Source of the DNA: Vibrio taketomensis
GTDB taxonomy: Bacteria > Pseudomonadota > Gammaproteobacteria > Enterobacterales > Vibrionaceae
DNA length: 64,000 nt
Direction of reading: 5' to 3'
Assembly (NCBI RefSeq): GCF_009938165.1
Contig: NZ_AP019650.1
Location: forward strand, 124,001 to 188,000
Both the position numbers and the translations under genes were made by a program. Positions 1-9,623 of the stretch are shown in pieces. Numbering within the stretch: the first letter of the stretch is position 1; each line of letters begins with the position of its first letter. The notes below the pieces were generated by a model that was given only the letters and a program-made list of their open reading frames with translations, made no database searches and had not been told where the DNA came from.

Positions 1-74
1 TCTTCAATTCGTTGCCTTGCCTGCAAACCAAGGCATTCTCGCTGAACCAAGCACCTTGAGGTTACTTGGGTATA
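1..74. repeat. Partial copy of a Vibrio intergenic MITE-like repeat (right end)
   Basis: The first 74 bases closely match the right end of the fuller element at 54605-54871. Both contain the block reading CATTCTCGCTGAACCA, then a GCACCTTGAGGTTACTTG terminus ending in TATA. The copy is cut by the window edge, so its left end is unseen. It is non-coding and ends 37 bases before the first gene, where it may contribute to the promoter region. Confidence 0.7.
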
Positions 75-110
75 AATAGAACTCAAATTAGATAGAGTGA
101 GGAGAAATAG

Positions 111-503
111 ATGACCTCATTAACCAATGACAATGTGAATCTCGAGCAAGGTGTTGCCTTAGAGCTCGAGCAATCACAAGCCCCTGCGCCAGATGAGAAA
201 ACGTTTTGGCACAAGATGAAAACATCCGCCAAGCGAGCAGGTGAAGAGCTTGCTGTGATGGGGATAAAATCTTGGCTTGCAGTTGCTGACTCTAACACTT
301 CCGTGCGCCATAAAGCGGTGCTTGGCGGTGCGCTGGCGTATTTTGTTTTACCAACCGACATGGTACCAGATGTGATGGCTGGGGTGGGTTTTACTGACGA
401 TATGGCCGCTTTAACATTGGCCGCAAATTCAGTGGGCAACGCAATCACTGACGAGCACGAACAACAAGCACGTGATAAATGGCACTCAATGACAAAGTCT
501 TAA
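111..503 (+). CDS. DUF1232 (YkvA-like) small membrane-associated protein
   Basis: This 130-residue protein carries a DUF1232 domain at about residues 60-110. The domain is recognisable from the hydrophobic stretch ending in the typical pattern of a Tyr followed by LPTDMVPD (residues 82-94). The family is small and probably membrane-associated, and its molecular role is not established. The N-terminal 35 residues are polar and Gln/Glu-rich. The start is supported by a GAGGAG ribosome-binding site eight bases upstream. It is a single gene, convergent with the downstream symporter, and shares a bidirectional terminator with it. An MITE-like repeat end lies directly upstream. The family call is firm; the function is unknown. 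Confidence 0.75.
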   Translation: MTSLTNDNVNLEQGVALELEQSQAPAPDEKTFWHKMKTSAKRAGEELAVMGIKSWLAVADSNTSVRHKAVLGGALAYFVLPTDMVPDVMAGVGFTDDMAALTLAANSVGNAITDEHEQQARDKWHSMTKS

Positions 504-543
504 TTACCTTGATAGCATGTTAGCATTTCATGTTCGTGCAATA

Positions 544-569
544 AAAAACCACCGCTTGCGGTGGTTTTT
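544..569. terminator. Bidirectional intrinsic terminator
   Basis: A perfect 12-bp stem with A-tract and T-tract arms (core CCACCGC/GCGGTGG) and a two-base loop lies between two convergent genes, so it can end transcription from both sides. Confidence 0.85.
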
Positions 570-606
570 GACGTTAATCGCATTGAGCTACTGTAAGTGA
601 GACAGA

Positions 607-1911
607 CTACACTTGAGCTCGTTTGAGCTGCACTTCTTCTTCGGCCACGCCCGCTTGCGGATCATTAAATCGTGCCTCATCAAGTGCGCCTTCTGATTTC
701 GCGACAATAATCGTTACAGCACTGTCACCAGTGATGTTCACCGCTGTGCGAATCATATCCAATAGTCGGTCAACACCCATGATTAGCGCGATGCCCTCAA
801 GTGGCAGACCAACTTGGTTTAATACCATCGCCAACATGACTAGGCCGACACCCGGAACGCCTGCGGTACCGATTGATGCCAATGTCGCCGTCATGATCAC
901 CATTAGGTAATCCATCATCGTGAGATCAATATTGAATGCCTGAGCGATGAAGGCTGTCGCGACACCTTGCATGATTGCGGTGCCATCCATGTTGACAGTT
1001 GCGCCCAATGGGATAGTAAATGATGAAACGCGGTTCTCGACGCCCATGCGGTGCTTTGCTGTTTCCATCGTTACTGGAATGGTGGCGTTTGATGAAGCCG
1101 TTGAGAAGGCGAACATGATGGCATCTTCCATCTTACGTAGGAAGGTGATCGGGCTAAGGCCAGTAAAGCCTTTTAACATTACGCTGTAGGTTACAAGACC
1201 ATGTAGCAATAGAGTCCCTGCGAGTACTAAGAAGTATTCTGCGAGGTTAATGATTGCACCTAAACCAATATCAGTGAACAGTTTTGCCATTAAGAAGAAC
1301 ACACCAAATGGCGCTAGGTTCATTAAAATCGCCACTAGCTTCATGATCACTTCGTTGAGATCGGAGAAGAAGTCAGCGATGCGTTCACCCGGCTTACCAG
1401 CAGCACTGATGGCAATACCAAACAGAACCGCAAATACAATCACTTGCAGGGTTTTACCTTCAGCCATTGCACTGATCGGGTTGGTTGGGAACATATCGAT
1501 GATCACTTGACCCAGTGACGGAGCCTCAGCTGACTGGAAAGTGCTCGCTGCGGTGAGATCGGCGCCAGCGCCTGGCTGGAATAGCGTACCCATCGTCAGA
1601 GCTAAGGTAATCGCGATAGCCGTGGTCGCAATATAGAAAGCGAGGGTCTTACCACCCATACGGCCAAGAGTTGAAAGGTCTTTAAGAGAGCTGGTGCCAC
1701 ACACCAAAGAGACAAACACTAGCGGTACCACTAGCATCTTCAAGCTAGCGACAAAAATCTGTCCGCCAACTTCAAATAATCCGTTTACTACATACTCATC
1801 GACAAATCCGTTGTCAGCAAACAGGGCTCGAATAACAAAGCCCGTCAAGATACCCGCAACCATGCCCAAAATTACTCGGCCGGTTAACGACATAGGTTTC
1901 TTGGTATTCAT
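607..1911 (-). CDS. Dicarboxylate/amino acid:cation symporter (DAACS family)
   Basis: This 434-residue inner-membrane protein of the glutamate/dicarboxylate transporter family imports C4-dicarboxylates or acidic amino acids with Na+ or H+. Visible family signatures are the Ser-rich hairpin region reading AFSTASSNATIPVT, the NMDGTA motif and a C-terminal RLLDMIRTAVNITGD segment, which carry the ion- and substrate-binding residues. About eight hydrophobic helices are apparent. An upstream GTG at 1920 overlaps the Shine-Dalgarno AAGGAG, so the ATG at 1911, eight bases after it, is the better start. The gene is monocistronic. Two CRP-like sites upstream suggest catabolite control. The exact substrate (glutamate, aspartate, succinate or fumarate) cannot be read from the sequence. 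Confidence 0.85.
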   Translation of the reverse strand: MNTKKPMSLTGRVILGMVAGILTGFVIRALFADNGFVDEYVVNGLFEVGGQIFVASLKMLVVPLVFVSLVCGTSSLKDLSTLGRMGGKTLAFYIATTAIAITLALTMGTLFQPGAGADLTAASTFQSAEAPSLGQVIIDMFPTNPISAMAEGKTLQVIVFAVLFGIAISAAGKPGERIADFFSDLNEVIMKLVAILMNLAPFGVFFLMAKLFTDIGLGAIINLAEYFLVLAGTLLLHGLVTYSVMLKGFTGLSPITFLRKMEDAIMFAFSTASSNATIPVTMETAKHRMGVENRVSSFTIPLGATVNMDGTAIMQGVATAFIAQAFNIDLTMMDYLMVIMTATLASIGTAGVPGVGLVMLAMVLNQVGLPLEGIALIMGVDRLLDMIRTAVNITGDSAVTIIVAKSEGALDEARFNDPQAGVAEEEVQLKRAQV

Positions 1912-2014
1912 TGAGAACACTCCTTATAGTTTTGCCCCTCCAATGGGGAGGAGCAGGAGGTTAGCAGTGGAATTGGTAAATTTAGAAGAAAAAAGGTTTC
2001 TGAATGGTTATGAA

Positions 2015-2053
2015 TGTGATCAAACTCACTAACTAAGTGTGATTTATTTCATA
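2015..2053. promoter_or_regulatory. Two adjacent CRP-like boxes upstream of the dicarboxylate symporter
   Basis: The 411-bp gap between the divergent symporter and yaiI genes is AT-rich and holds two CRP-type sequences. The first, TGTGATCAAACTCACT (2015-2030), differs from the TGTGA-N6-TCACA consensus at one position. The second, TGTGATTTATTTCATA (2038-2053), has one perfect half-site. Both lie 100-140 bp before the symporter start. I see no other gene in the gap. Confidence 0.45.
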
Positions 2054-2322
2054 TTAAATGTGCATTTTGTGTCTATTTGATGGCTGTATGTTGAATTGAA
2101 TCACGGAAAAATCGAGTAATTCTCAGGTGAGTTCAATTGGATATCTCAATAAATTGATTGTTTTCTTTGCAAGTTAATGAATTTTGGTGATTTTAGGCGA
2201 AGTTTTACTGCTAAGCGTGCATAGTTAGTTTGTCTTAGTCGGCAGACAAAATTGAATAGTCATAGGTATCCATTGACGAAGTGGTTACAATAGCGAGAAT
2301 TCAGAATTGAGAGAAACGGCCA

Positions 2323-2781
2323 ATGAAAATTTGGGTGGATGCAGATGCTTGCCCTGTAGTGATCAGAGACATTTTATATCGTGCTGCACAGCGTACTGGT
2401 GTAGAGGTGACGCTTGTCGCTAACCAATTTATTCGCACGCCTGCAGCAAGCAACATTACCATGTTGCAAGTTCAAGCGGGTTTTGATGTTGCTGACAATG
2501 AAATTGTGAAACGCTCTGAAGCAGGCGATTTAGTCATTACGAGTGATATTCCGCTGGCGGACGAAGTCATCACGAAAGGTGGTCACGCCCTGAGCTCACG
2601 TGGTGAGTTGTTTACCAAAGACAATATTAAGTCACGCCTTAATATTCGTGATTTTATGGAAACTATGCGTAGCAGTGGCATTCAAACCGGTGGTCCAGCA
2701 CCGTTAAACCAAGCTGATCGTCAGCAATTTGCCAATCAATTAGATAAATGGCTACTACAATGGCAACGCGCGAATAAATAA
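2323..2781 (+). CDS. yaiI: UPF0178 (DUF188) family protein YaiI
   Basis: This 152-residue cytoplasmic protein of the YaiI/YqxD family matches the family's usual length. The N-terminus [12 protein letters not shown] is the family signature and resembles the acidic metal site of PIN-like nucleases. A second acidic cluster follows at [10 protein letters not shown] (about residues 72-81). A role as a nuclease-like protein is inferred from the fold; no function is established. It is a single gene, divergent from the symporter, with a weak hairpin after the stop. Confidence 0.85.
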   Translation: MKIWVDADACPVVIRDILYRAAQRTGVEVTLVANQFIRTPAASNITMLQVQAGFDVADNEIVKRSEAGDLVITSDIPLADEVITKGGHALSSRGELFTKDNIKSRLNIRDFMETMRSSGIQTGGPAPLNQADRQQFANQLDKWLLQWQRANK

Positions 2782-2792
2782 TCGGTTACTGA

Positions 2793-2820
2793 GATCATTG
2801 CGGTCACAAACGCAGTGATC
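2793..2820. terminator. Imperfect hairpin after yaiI
   Basis: A ten-base stem (GATCATTGCG with CGCAGTGATC, one G-T wobble) and an eight-base loop follow the yaiI stop codon. There is no strong T-tract, so it is at best a weak terminator. Confidence 0.4.
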
Positions 2821-2909
2821 ATCGATTTGAGAGGCGTTGTTCATTTCCCCATACCTTTTCTTTCATTCGTTATGTATGAGAGAGCATCTTTGCAAATCAC
2901 GGTAGTCTA

Positions 2910-3329
2910 TTAATCCCTGACTCGCCCACGCAGGGATTTCGTCTGACTCTTGAGCCCTTTGGCTTTTAATCTTCGTTCTTTGGAAGCTCGTGTAGGGCGC
3001 GTTGCTCTGCGGGCTTTTTGTACCACCATGGCGCTTCGGATAAGTTCAGCTAAGCGATTTAACGCATCTTCCTTATTTTGCTCTTGAGTGCGGTACTGTT
3101 GCGCTTTAATCGTGATCACACCATCTTTCGAGATACGTGAGTCATTAAGTGCGAGCAGGCGTTGTTTGTAACTATCCGGCAACGCAGAGCGGTTGATATC
3201 AAACTGCAAATGAATCGCACTCGATACCTTATTCACATTTTGTCCGCCAGCGCCTTGAGCACGTATAGCCGATAACTGAATTTCCCAATCATGCAGTGCG
3301 ACGTTATTTGAAATCGTAACAATAATCAT
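2910..3329 (-). CDS. arfB: Alternative ribosome-rescue factor / peptidyl-tRNA hydrolase ArfB
   Basis: This 139-residue protein hydrolyses peptidyl-tRNA on ribosomes stalled without a stop codon. The class-I release-factor GGQ motif is visible as [12 protein letters not shown] (about residues 22-33). The lysine/arginine-rich tail ([19 protein letters not shown]) is the segment that enters the empty mRNA channel in this family. The reading frame is open upstream, but [12 protein letters not shown] aligns with the start of E. coli YaeJ, so I chose the ATG at 3329; its ribosome-binding site is weak. It is divergent from the ferredoxin-NADP reductase gene. Confidence 0.9.
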   Translation of the reverse strand: MIIVTISNNVALHDWEIQLSAIRAQGAGGQNVNKVSSAIHLQFDINRSALPDSYKQRLLALNDSRISKDGVITIKAQQYRTQEQNKEDALNRLAELIRSAMVVQKARRATRPTRASKERRLKAKGLKSQTKSLRGRVRD

Positions 3330-3501
3330 AGATGCGTAACCAAATAACCTTAGGATGTAGCGTAAAAATCGGCCCAAGTTTACACGTTTTCATAGCGCTC
3401 GTCAGGATTAGAGCGTGCAATACCTTCTGGGTAATTAGTCTATATTTAGTTTGATACGTAAAGATAACTAAATCAGTAAGCGTGCAAGATGGAGGACAAT
3501 A

Positions 3502-4266
3502 ATGACGGATTTTTCGGGTTTCCAATCAGCAATCGTACAAGATAGAACCGAGTGGAATGATCGTGTGTTTAGCCTTCGTGTTACTGGTGCGCAGTTAAAT
3601 TTTAAAGCAGGGCAATTTACCAAGTTAGCGCTGCCAGATAGTGACGGAAAACTGGTCGCTCGGGCCTATTCATTAGTCAACGCTCCGCTCACCACTTCAG
3701 ATGTCTTGGAGTTTTTGATTATTACTGATCCCGATGGGCAGCTAAGCCCTCAGTTACACCAACTGCAAAAAGGGGACTCGCTGTATGTGGCACAATCGGC
3801 GCATGGCGACTTAGTTTTCGATACCATTCCCAAACATACGAAGACCTTATGGTTGCTCTCTACCGGGACGGGAATCGGTCCGTTTTTGTCCTTACTTGAT
3901 GACATAAGTTTTCGTCCTGCTTGCGAGAAAGTGGTGTTGGTTCATGGCGTGCGCAAAGAAACCGATTTGGTTTATCGTTACTTAATCAATCAGTTAGTTG
4001 ACCAGTACCAAGGACGTCTTGTCTATCAACCGATAGTATCGAGAGAGAATGTTAGTGGTGCATTGAATGGACGCGTAACAGACTTAATTGAGCAGCAACA
4101 CTTAATGCAGCATTGTCGCGCTGATTTCGCCCCTGACGATAGCTTCGTGATGATGTGTGGCAATCCACAGATGATCAAAGATACCACCAAGATTCTATTG
4201 GGGTTAGGACTGACTAAACACCGCTCCGCTGAACCTGGCAATATCGTCTTTGAACGCTATTGGTAG
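3502..4266 (+). CDS. fpr: Ferredoxin--NADP reductase (FAD-binding)
   Basis: This 254-residue cytosolic flavoprotein transfers electrons between NADPH and ferredoxin or flavodoxin. The FAD-binding motif RAYSLVNAP (about residues 54-62), the NADP-binding STGTGIGPFLS (about 120-130), the CGNPQM motif near residue 220 and the C-terminal ERYW are all present, and the length matches bacterial Fpr. In enterics the gene is induced by superoxide through SoxS; no such site is evident here. It ends base-to-base with the convergent hypothetical gene at 4267. Confidence 0.9.
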   Translation: MTDFSGFQSAIVQDRTEWNDRVFSLRVTGAQLNFKAGQFTKLALPDSDGKLVARAYSLVNAPLTTSDVLEFLIITDPDGQLSPQLHQLQKGDSLYVAQSAHGDLVFDTIPKHTKTLWLLSTGTGIGPFLSLLDDISFRPACEKVVLVHGVRKETDLVYRYLINQLVDQYQGRLVYQPIVSRENVSGALNGRVTDLIEQQHLMQHCRADFAPDDSFVMMCGNPQMIKDTTKILLGLGLTKHRSAEPGNIVFERYW

Positions 4267-4608
4267 TCAGGGGCGTTGATCAAAAGGGACTTGATCCAAC
4301 GACCAAAATTCAAGCACATGCTGAACTTCATCACAGCGGCCTTTTAGTATTTGATAACTGGGCTTGAATTCATGCCCGAGGTACGTGGTACGTATCATCT
4401 CTCCTGTCTTCATATCAACCTGAGAAACGACTCGGCCTTTAAAGTTTTGAAAAATCACAAACTGTTCACTGCCATAGACCAATTGGCTGCGGTAAAACAA
4501 AAAGGTGTCTTTAGAGTCAAGTAGCAGGCACTTCATGGGTAAAGAGTCTGGTCCAGTAGACTCCGGCGATGTAGTAAGAAGTAACATGGAAAAAATAAGG
4601 CTTTTCAT
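4267..4608 (-). CDS. Hypothetical small secreted protein
   Basis: I do not recognise this 113-residue protein. It begins with a short Lys-plus-hydrophobic segment (MKSLIFSMLLLTT) resembling a weak signal peptide. Two cysteines follow (about residues 27 and 92), which could form a disulfide in the periplasm. The ribosome-binding site is poor. It abuts the stop of fpr on the opposite strand with no gap, and the next gene upstream is divergent, so it stands alone. The frame fills an otherwise empty interval and has ordinary codon use, which supports it being real. Confidence 0.5.
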   Translation of the reverse strand: MKSLIFSMLLLTTSPESTGPDSLPMKCLLLDSKDTFLFYRSQLVYGSEQFVIFQNFKGRVVSQVDMKTGEMIRTTYLGHEFKPSYQILKGRCDEVQHVLEFWSLDQVPFDQRP

Positions 4609-4804
4609 TATCAGCGTCTCGCGAGCGTTTATTATGGTTAAAGTATAGACAGCTGCGCTGATTTAATTGTGTTGAAATAAGTTGGATATCCTTGTTTGAT
4701 GTATGCACTATTTTCACCAAGTGAGAATATTTCTGCTTTTCAGCTCGTTTTGTGTTGGCAATACGCGTTAAGGTGGTCACTAGGCGAATAATGGAGTGCC
4801 ACAG

Positions 4805-5161
4805 ATGAATTTGATCGTTAACGTGCAAAAAGGTGTGCCGAAAGTCGGCTTTGAGATGGCAACGAGACAAGCCTGGAAATGTGGCATGAAAGCTAACCTC
4901 GTTAATCGGGTTATTGGTGTCGCAAAAGGGCAGATTGTGTGTGTAGTAGAAGGCGTGCGCGCCGAATTATCAACACCGCTTAACAATTCACTACACGACG
5001 ACGATAAACAAGGGCGTTACATCTTTATCGGTGGCGTGTGCTGGGAGCCAAACTCTCTCTTAGCGCCGGGCTTTCCTGAGTTTATGTTTATGCATATTCG
5101 CAATTTGGGTAAAAAACACAAATACATGACCGATGATGAACTGTTTTATAATTTGGCTTAA
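4805..5161 (+). CDS. Conserved hypothetical protein, first gene before glpM
   Basis: This 118-residue soluble protein has no family I can name. The frame extends to a GTG at 4796, but GGAG at 4793-4796 lies eight bases before the ATG at 4805, so that ATG is the start. The sequence looks like a compact alpha/beta protein without a signal peptide or membrane segment. The C-terminal half contains GRYIFIGGVCWEP and ends in an acidic MTDDELFYNLA tail. It precedes the GlpM-like gene by 18 bases on the same strand and is probably co-transcribed with it. Confidence 0.65.
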   Translation: MNLIVNVQKGVPKVGFEMATRQAWKCGMKANLVNRVIGVAKGQIVCVVEGVRAELSTPLNNSLHDDDKQGRYIFIGGVCWEPNSLLAPGFPEFMFMHIRNLGKKHKYMTDDELFYNLA

Positions 5162-5179
5162 AGGAGTCATATTTAAATA

Positions 5180-5512
5180 ATGACGGCTCTTTTCCTTAAA
5201 AGCTCTTTGGGTGCTCTCGCTGTTTTAATTATTGCCCTATTGTCGCGTACTCCTCATTTTTATATCGCAGGCTTAGTGCCACTTTTTCCAACGTTTGCCT
5301 TGATTGCGCATTTTATTGTTGGCCAAGAAAAGGGAATGGAAGCTTTACGTGAAACCGCGCAATTCGGTTTGTTCTCGTTGTTACCCTATGCTGCATATTT
5401 AATGGCGGCTTATCTATTAAGCTATCGTTTTAATCTGTACAGCACATTGTTATTGGCAACTGTGGTATGGGTGATTTCCGCAGCAGTACTGCTTTATTTC
5501 TGGACGCGATGA
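5180..5512 (+). CDS. GlpM-family inner-membrane protein
   Basis: This 110-residue hydrophobic protein has about four transmembrane segments separated by short polar loops (one containing GQEKGMEALRE). Length and layout match the GlpM family, named from a Pseudomonas membrane protein whose loss affects alginate production; its biochemical role is not known. It follows the preceding hypothetical gene closely with an AGGAG site upstream and is followed by a strong terminator. Confidence 0.75.
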   Translation: MTALFLKSSLGALAVLIIALLSRTPHFYIAGLVPLFPTFALIAHFIVGQEKGMEALRETAQFGLFSLLPYAAYLMAAYLLSYRFNLYSTLLLATVVWVISAAVLLYFWTR

Positions 5513-5564
5513 GCAAGGTATCGAAAGGTATTCGTCTCGCATACTGATGGCGTTTAGATAACAA

Positions 5565-5588
5565 AAAAGGAGGCAATGGCCTCCTTTT
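5565..5588. terminator. Bidirectional intrinsic terminator between glpM-like gene and nagB
   Basis: A perfect ten-base stem (AAAAGGAGGC with GCCTCCTTTT) and four-base loop sit between two convergent genes, with A and T tracts on both flanks. Confidence 0.85.
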
Positions 5589-5619
5589 GTATACTTACCA
5601 GAATTCAAACTTCTAAGAA

Positions 5620-6420
5620 TTAGAAACCTTTGATGTTCTCTGCTTCTAGCTCAGTAAAGTACTTAACTGTTTTCACTTTCAACTCTTGAGTTGAAGGTTC
5701 GTCACATACGATTACTGCTTTAGGGTGTAGCTGAAGTGCAGATACTGTCCATAGGTGGTTAACGCTGCCTTCAACTGCTGCTTCTAGAGCAAGTGCTTTG
5801 TTGTGGCCAGTTACCAGAATCATTACTTCTTCAGAATCAAGTAGAGTACCAACACCGATAGTTAGTGCGTATTTTGGTACTTGGTTGATGTCGCCGTCAA
5901 AGAAACGAGAGTTTGCAATACGAGTGTCTTCAGTCAGCGTCTTAATACGAGTGCGTGAAGATAGAGAAGACGCAGGCTCGTTAAATGCGATGTGACCATC
6001 GTTGCCTACACCACCCATAAATAGGTTGATGCGACCGTAAGACTTAATTTTGTCTTCGTAGCGTTTGCATTCCGCTTCGTGGTCAGGCGCATTACCGTCA
6101 AGCAGGTTGATGTTTTCTTCTTGAATATCGATGTGTTTGAAGAAGTTGTTGTACATGAATGAACGGTATGACTCTGGGTGATCCGCTGGAATACCGATGT
6201 ACTCATCCATGTTGAAAGTCACAACGTTTTGGAAGCTAACTTCGCCCGCTTTGTACATTTCGATCAGTGCATTGTATGTTGCTAGTGGTGTGCCGCCAGT
6301 TGGTAGACCTAGAACAAATGGACGCTCTGCAGTTGGTTGGAAATCGTGAATGCGTTTAACAATGTGCGCTGCTGCCCATTTACCTACTTGTGCTGCTTGT
6401 TGAAGCGGGATAAGTCTCAT
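5620..6420 (-). CDS. nagB: Glucosamine-6-phosphate deaminase
   Basis: This 266-residue cytosolic enzyme converts glucosamine-6-phosphate to fructose-6-phosphate and ammonia, the last step of amino-sugar and chitin-monomer catabolism. The sugar-phosphate loop [13 protein letters not shown], the [10 protein letters not shown] catalytic segment and the [13 protein letters not shown] motif are all present, and the length matches Vibrio NagB. The frame continues 23 codons upstream, but the ATG at 6420 follows an AGGGGAAAAAA site and matches the family start. It stands alone, divergent from the Sel1-repeat gene. An AT-rich TTAATTCGC-containing sequence at 6461-6481 vaguely resembles a NagC operator, without clear symmetry. 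Confidence 0.95.
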   Translation of the reverse strand: MRLIPLQQAAQVGKWAAAHIVKRIHDFQPTAERPFVLGLPTGGTPLATYNALIEMYKAGEVSFQNVVTFNMDEYIGIPADHPESYRSFMYNNFFKHIDIQEENINLLDGNAPDHEAECKRYEDKIKSYGRINLFMGGVGNDGHIAFNEPASSLSSRTRIKTLTEDTRIANSRFFDGDINQVPKYALTIGVGTLLDSEEVMILVTGHNKALALEAAVEGSVNHLWTVSALQLHPKAVIVCDEPSTQELKVKTVKYFTELEAENIKGF

Positions 6421-6807
6421 TTTTTTCCCCTGATAATTAGAATTTGGTGTTTGGTATACATTAATTCGCATTATAAAATAAGTACCCATGCTTCGCTATT
6501 GTTTTAGGTCAAATTTTGATATTTCTTTTGATGATTGGTGATATTTGGCACAAGTATACGTTTGCATCTCGGTGATGTAGTTATGTTTCGAAAGGATATT
6601 TTTCACATCGAAACATTGGGGCGTCGATTATACAAGGTGAAAATCAAATAAGCCGACAAACAAGATCGCTATATTGAGTCAATTGGCATATTCTTATTTA
6701 TATCAGCATCTTCCACTTATTTTTGTCATTACAGCTCAATGATAGCTGTGATTGGTCAATATGAGGGTTGGTATATCAGTGTTTAACCTGACGTGTGAAA
6801 AAAACGA

Positions 6808-7962
6808 ATGAATTTAATGGGTATCGCCATTGGTGCGACCGGATTACTGTTATTACTGCTGTTTGCATGGATGTTGGCGCTCTCGATGCGACAAAAGCGC
6901 TTGGATAGAGAAAAAAGACAACGGGATAGTGCCTATCGTAAAGCGATTGAGCATGATCGAAAGCAAGAGCAAGAAGATCGTTTAAGAAGAGCCGAAGCTG
7001 GCGATATTACGATGATTCTATATCTTGCCAAAGAAGAAGAACGCACGAATTTACGTAAGGCACTCTATTGGTATCACAAAGCCGCTATGCAAGATAATGT
7101 GATTGGTATGTATGGCATTATTCGCATCAGTGAGCGGATGAGTGAAGATATGGTGTTACGCCAGCAAGCGAAATTTTGGCGTATGGCCGTTGCCGCAATG
7201 GAAGGCGATCTCTCGGCAAAATATGACGCTGCAGAGGCGCTATTTTTGGGCAGAGGTGTTGAGCAAAACATAGAAAAAGCCTATCTGTTTATGGAAGAGG
7301 CTGCGCTGATGCACCATTTGCCTGCGATGCTGTTCTTAGGGAATTGGTTTATCGCGGAAAACAATCCGCACCCAGATCCACAGCTGTCATTTGAATGGTA
7401 TTTACAAGCAACCAAGCTTAAGAGCAATGAAGGTCGAATGAAGCTGGGCCTGAGTTATATCAACGGAATCGGTGTTGAGGCTGATTTTATGCAGGGTTGT
7501 TACTGGTTAGAACGTGCTGGTGAAAAGGGTTATACCCCTGCGATGCTACAACTAGGCCACGTGTGGTCGGAAGCGGGCGGGACGGGAAAATATATCGCCT
7601 ATATTTGGCTTTTCTTAGCGGGTCAACTAGGTGATGAAGATGCGCGTGAAATGCGCGATAAAATTTCGCTCACCATCAGCGTCGATACTGTTGTGGGTTT
7701 ACAGGCATTGGCCAAACCTATGCTAAAACGCGTGCGAGAAAACAAAGTAGGCAAACATGCGTTGATCAAGGCGCTTAATCGTCTTTATAAACGCGATATG
7801 GATTATCAGGCATACGATCTTCCATCTACCAATCTCACTGATGAATTATCAAGTGATGAACAGATTGAAGATGAGATGCTCAGCAATGAATCATCTGTGC
7901 CTCCAGTGACTACGACTTTGAATTATTCAGAGTCTCCAATGGACAGCAACCGCACCATGTGA
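6808..7962 (+). CDS. Membrane-anchored Sel1/TPR-repeat protein
   Basis: This 384-residue protein starts with one hydrophobic helix (about residues 5-27), then a highly charged coiled-coil-like stretch (about 28-65), then a series of Sel1-like helical repeats to about residue 300. Repeat signatures include YWYHKAAMQDN, AYLFMEEAALM, CYWLERAGEKGYTPAMLQLG and AYIWLFLAG. The last 60 residues are acidic and probably disordered. Such proteins are scaffolds for protein-protein contacts; the partner is unknown. The 387-bp gap to nagB holds both divergent promoters and nothing else I can recognise. Confidence 0.8.
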   Translation: MNLMGIAIGATGLLLLLLFAWMLALSMRQKRLDREKRQRDSAYRKAIEHDRKQEQEDRLRRAEAGDITMILYLAKEEERTNLRKALYWYHKAAMQDNVIGMYGIIRISERMSEDMVLRQQAKFWRMAVAAMEGDLSAKYDAAEALFLGRGVEQNIEKAYLFMEEAALMHHLPAMLFLGNWFIAENNPHPDPQLSFEWYLQATKLKSNEGRMKLGLSYINGIGVEADFMQGCYWLERAGEKGYTPAMLQLGHVWSEAGGTGKYIAYIWLFLAGQLGDEDAREMRDKISLTISVDTVVGLQALAKPMLKRVRENKVGKHALIKALNRLYKRDMDYQAYDLPSTNLTDELSSDEQIEDEMLSNESSVPPVTTTLNYSESPMDSNRTM

Positions 7963-8032
7963 GAGGTCGGCGCTAGGCGTTGATGTGATGGCTGATGACT
8001 ATCGCTTGCGTTGTTAGAACGTTCAAAAAATA

Positions 8033-8057
8033 AAAAGGCTGCCATTGGCAGCCTTTT
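8033..8057. terminator. Bidirectional intrinsic terminator
   Basis: A perfect 11-base stem (AAAAGGCTGCC with GGCAGCCTTTT) with a three-base loop separates two convergent genes. Confidence 0.85.
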
Positions 8058-8085
8058 CGTTTAGATGTTGTGTGCAGCGTATGGA

Positions 8086-9309
8086 TTAGCTTGGTTTATT
8101 TTGTTTTTGCTTTTGTTTACATACGGCAGCAGTAAAGATGACGTCAGTTGAGCTGTTTAGTGCAGTTTCAGCAGAGTCTTGAATAACACCGATAATGAAA
8201 CCAACCGCAACCACTTGCATCGCAATTTCGTTTGGAATACCGAATAGACCACACGCAAGCGGAATAAGTAGTAGTGAACCACCTGCAACGCCTGAAGCAC
8301 CACACGCTGAAATAGCCGCAACCACACTCAACAGTAGTGCTGTTAGTAGGTCAACTTGAATGTTCAGTGTATGCGCCGCAGCAAGAGTTAGCACTGTGAT
8401 AGTAATCGCAGCACCCGCCATGTTAATCGTTGCGCCTAGCGGAATAGAAACAGAGTAAGTATCTTCGTCTAATTTAAGCTTTTCACACAGCGCCATGTTG
8501 ACTGGAATGTTTGCTGCTGATGAGCGAGTGAAGAACGCAGTTACGCCACTTTCACGTAGACATTGAAGTACGAGTGGGTATGGATTTTCACCCGTCTTAA
8601 CAAACACGATAAGTGGGTTAACAACCAATGCGATAATCGCCATTGCACCTAGTAGAACCGCGAGCAAATGCGCGTAGCCTGCTAGTGCTGAGAAGCCGGT
8701 TGTTGCAAGAGTAGACGCTACCAAGCCAAAGATACCGAATGGTGCTAGGCGAATGATAAAGCGTACAATTTGTGACACGCCATGGCTTAAGTCTTCAAAC
8801 AGAGCTTTCGTCGATGCTGATGCATGGTGCAGTGCCAAACCTAGAGCAACCGCCCACGCAAGAATACCGATGTAGTTCGCGTTTTTCAGAGCATTGATTG
8901 GGTTGTCAACCAGTTGGAATAGCAGAGTATTAAGAACTTCTGCAATACCTTGTGGTGGTGTTGCACCTTCAGCACCGGAGACGAGAGTTAGAGTCGTCGG
9001 GAAAAGGAAACTCATCGTTACGGCGGTCAATGCTGCGGTAAAAGTACCGAATAGATATAGCACCACAATTGGGCGCATGTAGGTGTGCTGGTTTTTCTTT
9101 TGGTTGGCAATTGATGCGGCAACCAGAATGAATACTAGAATTGGCGCAACGGCTTTTAACGCACCAACAAAGAGTTGACCTAACATACCTACGTTGATCG
9201 CTTGTTCAGGCGATACTAACGAGAGAATAACACCGAGTACAATACCGGCCAAAATCTGAAGAACCAGATTACCTCTGGCTAATCGACCTAATAATGAGTT
9301 GTGAAGCAT
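8086..9309 (-). CDS. sstT: Serine/threonine:Na+ symporter SstT
   Basis: This 407-residue inner-membrane protein of the DAACS family takes up serine and threonine with Na+. It aligns throughout with SstT: the N-terminal [15 protein letters not shown], the Ser-rich [13 protein letters not shown] hairpin, the NMAGAA motif in place of the NMDGTA of dicarboxylate relatives, and the C-terminal [16 protein letters not shown]. The Asp-to-Ala change in that motif and the overall match separate it from the paralogue at 607-1911. AGGA lies six bases before the ATG. It is monocistronic. Confidence 0.92.
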   Translation of the reverse strand: MLHNSLLGRLARGNLVLQILAGIVLGVILSLVSPEQAINVGMLGQLFVGALKAVAPILVFILVAASIANQKKNQHTYMRPIVVLYLFGTFTAALTAVTMSFLFPTTLTLVSGAEGATPPQGIAEVLNTLLFQLVDNPINALKNANYIGILAWAVALGLALHHASASTKALFEDLSHGVSQIVRFIIRLAPFGIFGLVASTLATTGFSALAGYAHLLAVLLGAMAIIALVVNPLIVFVKTGENPYPLVLQCLRESGVTAFFTRSSAANIPVNMALCEKLKLDEDTYSVSIPLGATINMAGAAITITVLTLAAAHTLNIQVDLLTALLLSVVAAISACGASGVAGGSLLLIPLACGLFGIPNEIAMQVVAVGFIIGVIQDSAETALNSSTDVIFTAAVCKQKQKQNKPS

Positions 9310-9623
9310 AATAAATCCTGCATTTTGCTTATAATGGAATGACTGTTTTAAGATGAAATGGTCTTAAATCCTAGTCATGGTTTTTGGTGTTTGGAGCTGC
9401 ACCTCAATTCCGCTTTGGTTATCTATGTTGCAATAGATAACAAATATGAAACTTAATGCGGCTACCATCTAGTTTGATAAGATATTTGTTACAAACTATA
9501 ACTAGACGAACAATACTATCCCTTGTAGCTGATATGTCTAGAATTAATTTAGGTTGATATGTTAATTGGTTGTTCTGTGTTGGTTTGAAACAATATTTCA
9601 TCAATATCGAGAATTTGTAAAAT
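9310..9623. other. AT-rich intergenic region upstream of sstT
   Basis: About 310 bases without a convincing gene. A 61-codon open frame on the minus strand lacks a ribosome-binding site and has non-coding composition. The region should contain the sstT promoter; I could not place it confidently. Confidence 0.5.

Noticed and set aside
4517..4870. 117-codon open frame on the minus strand
   Set aside because: It overlaps both flanking supported genes, has no ribosome-binding site and reads as a frame shadow.
6461..6481. Possible NagC operator upstream of nagB
   Set aside because: Only a vague AT-rich resemblance without convincing two-fold symmetry; mentioned in the nagB entry but not claimed.
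9419..9604. 61-codon minus-strand open frame in the sstT-rsgA gap
   Set aside because: AT-rich, no ribosome-binding site and no recognisable protein features.
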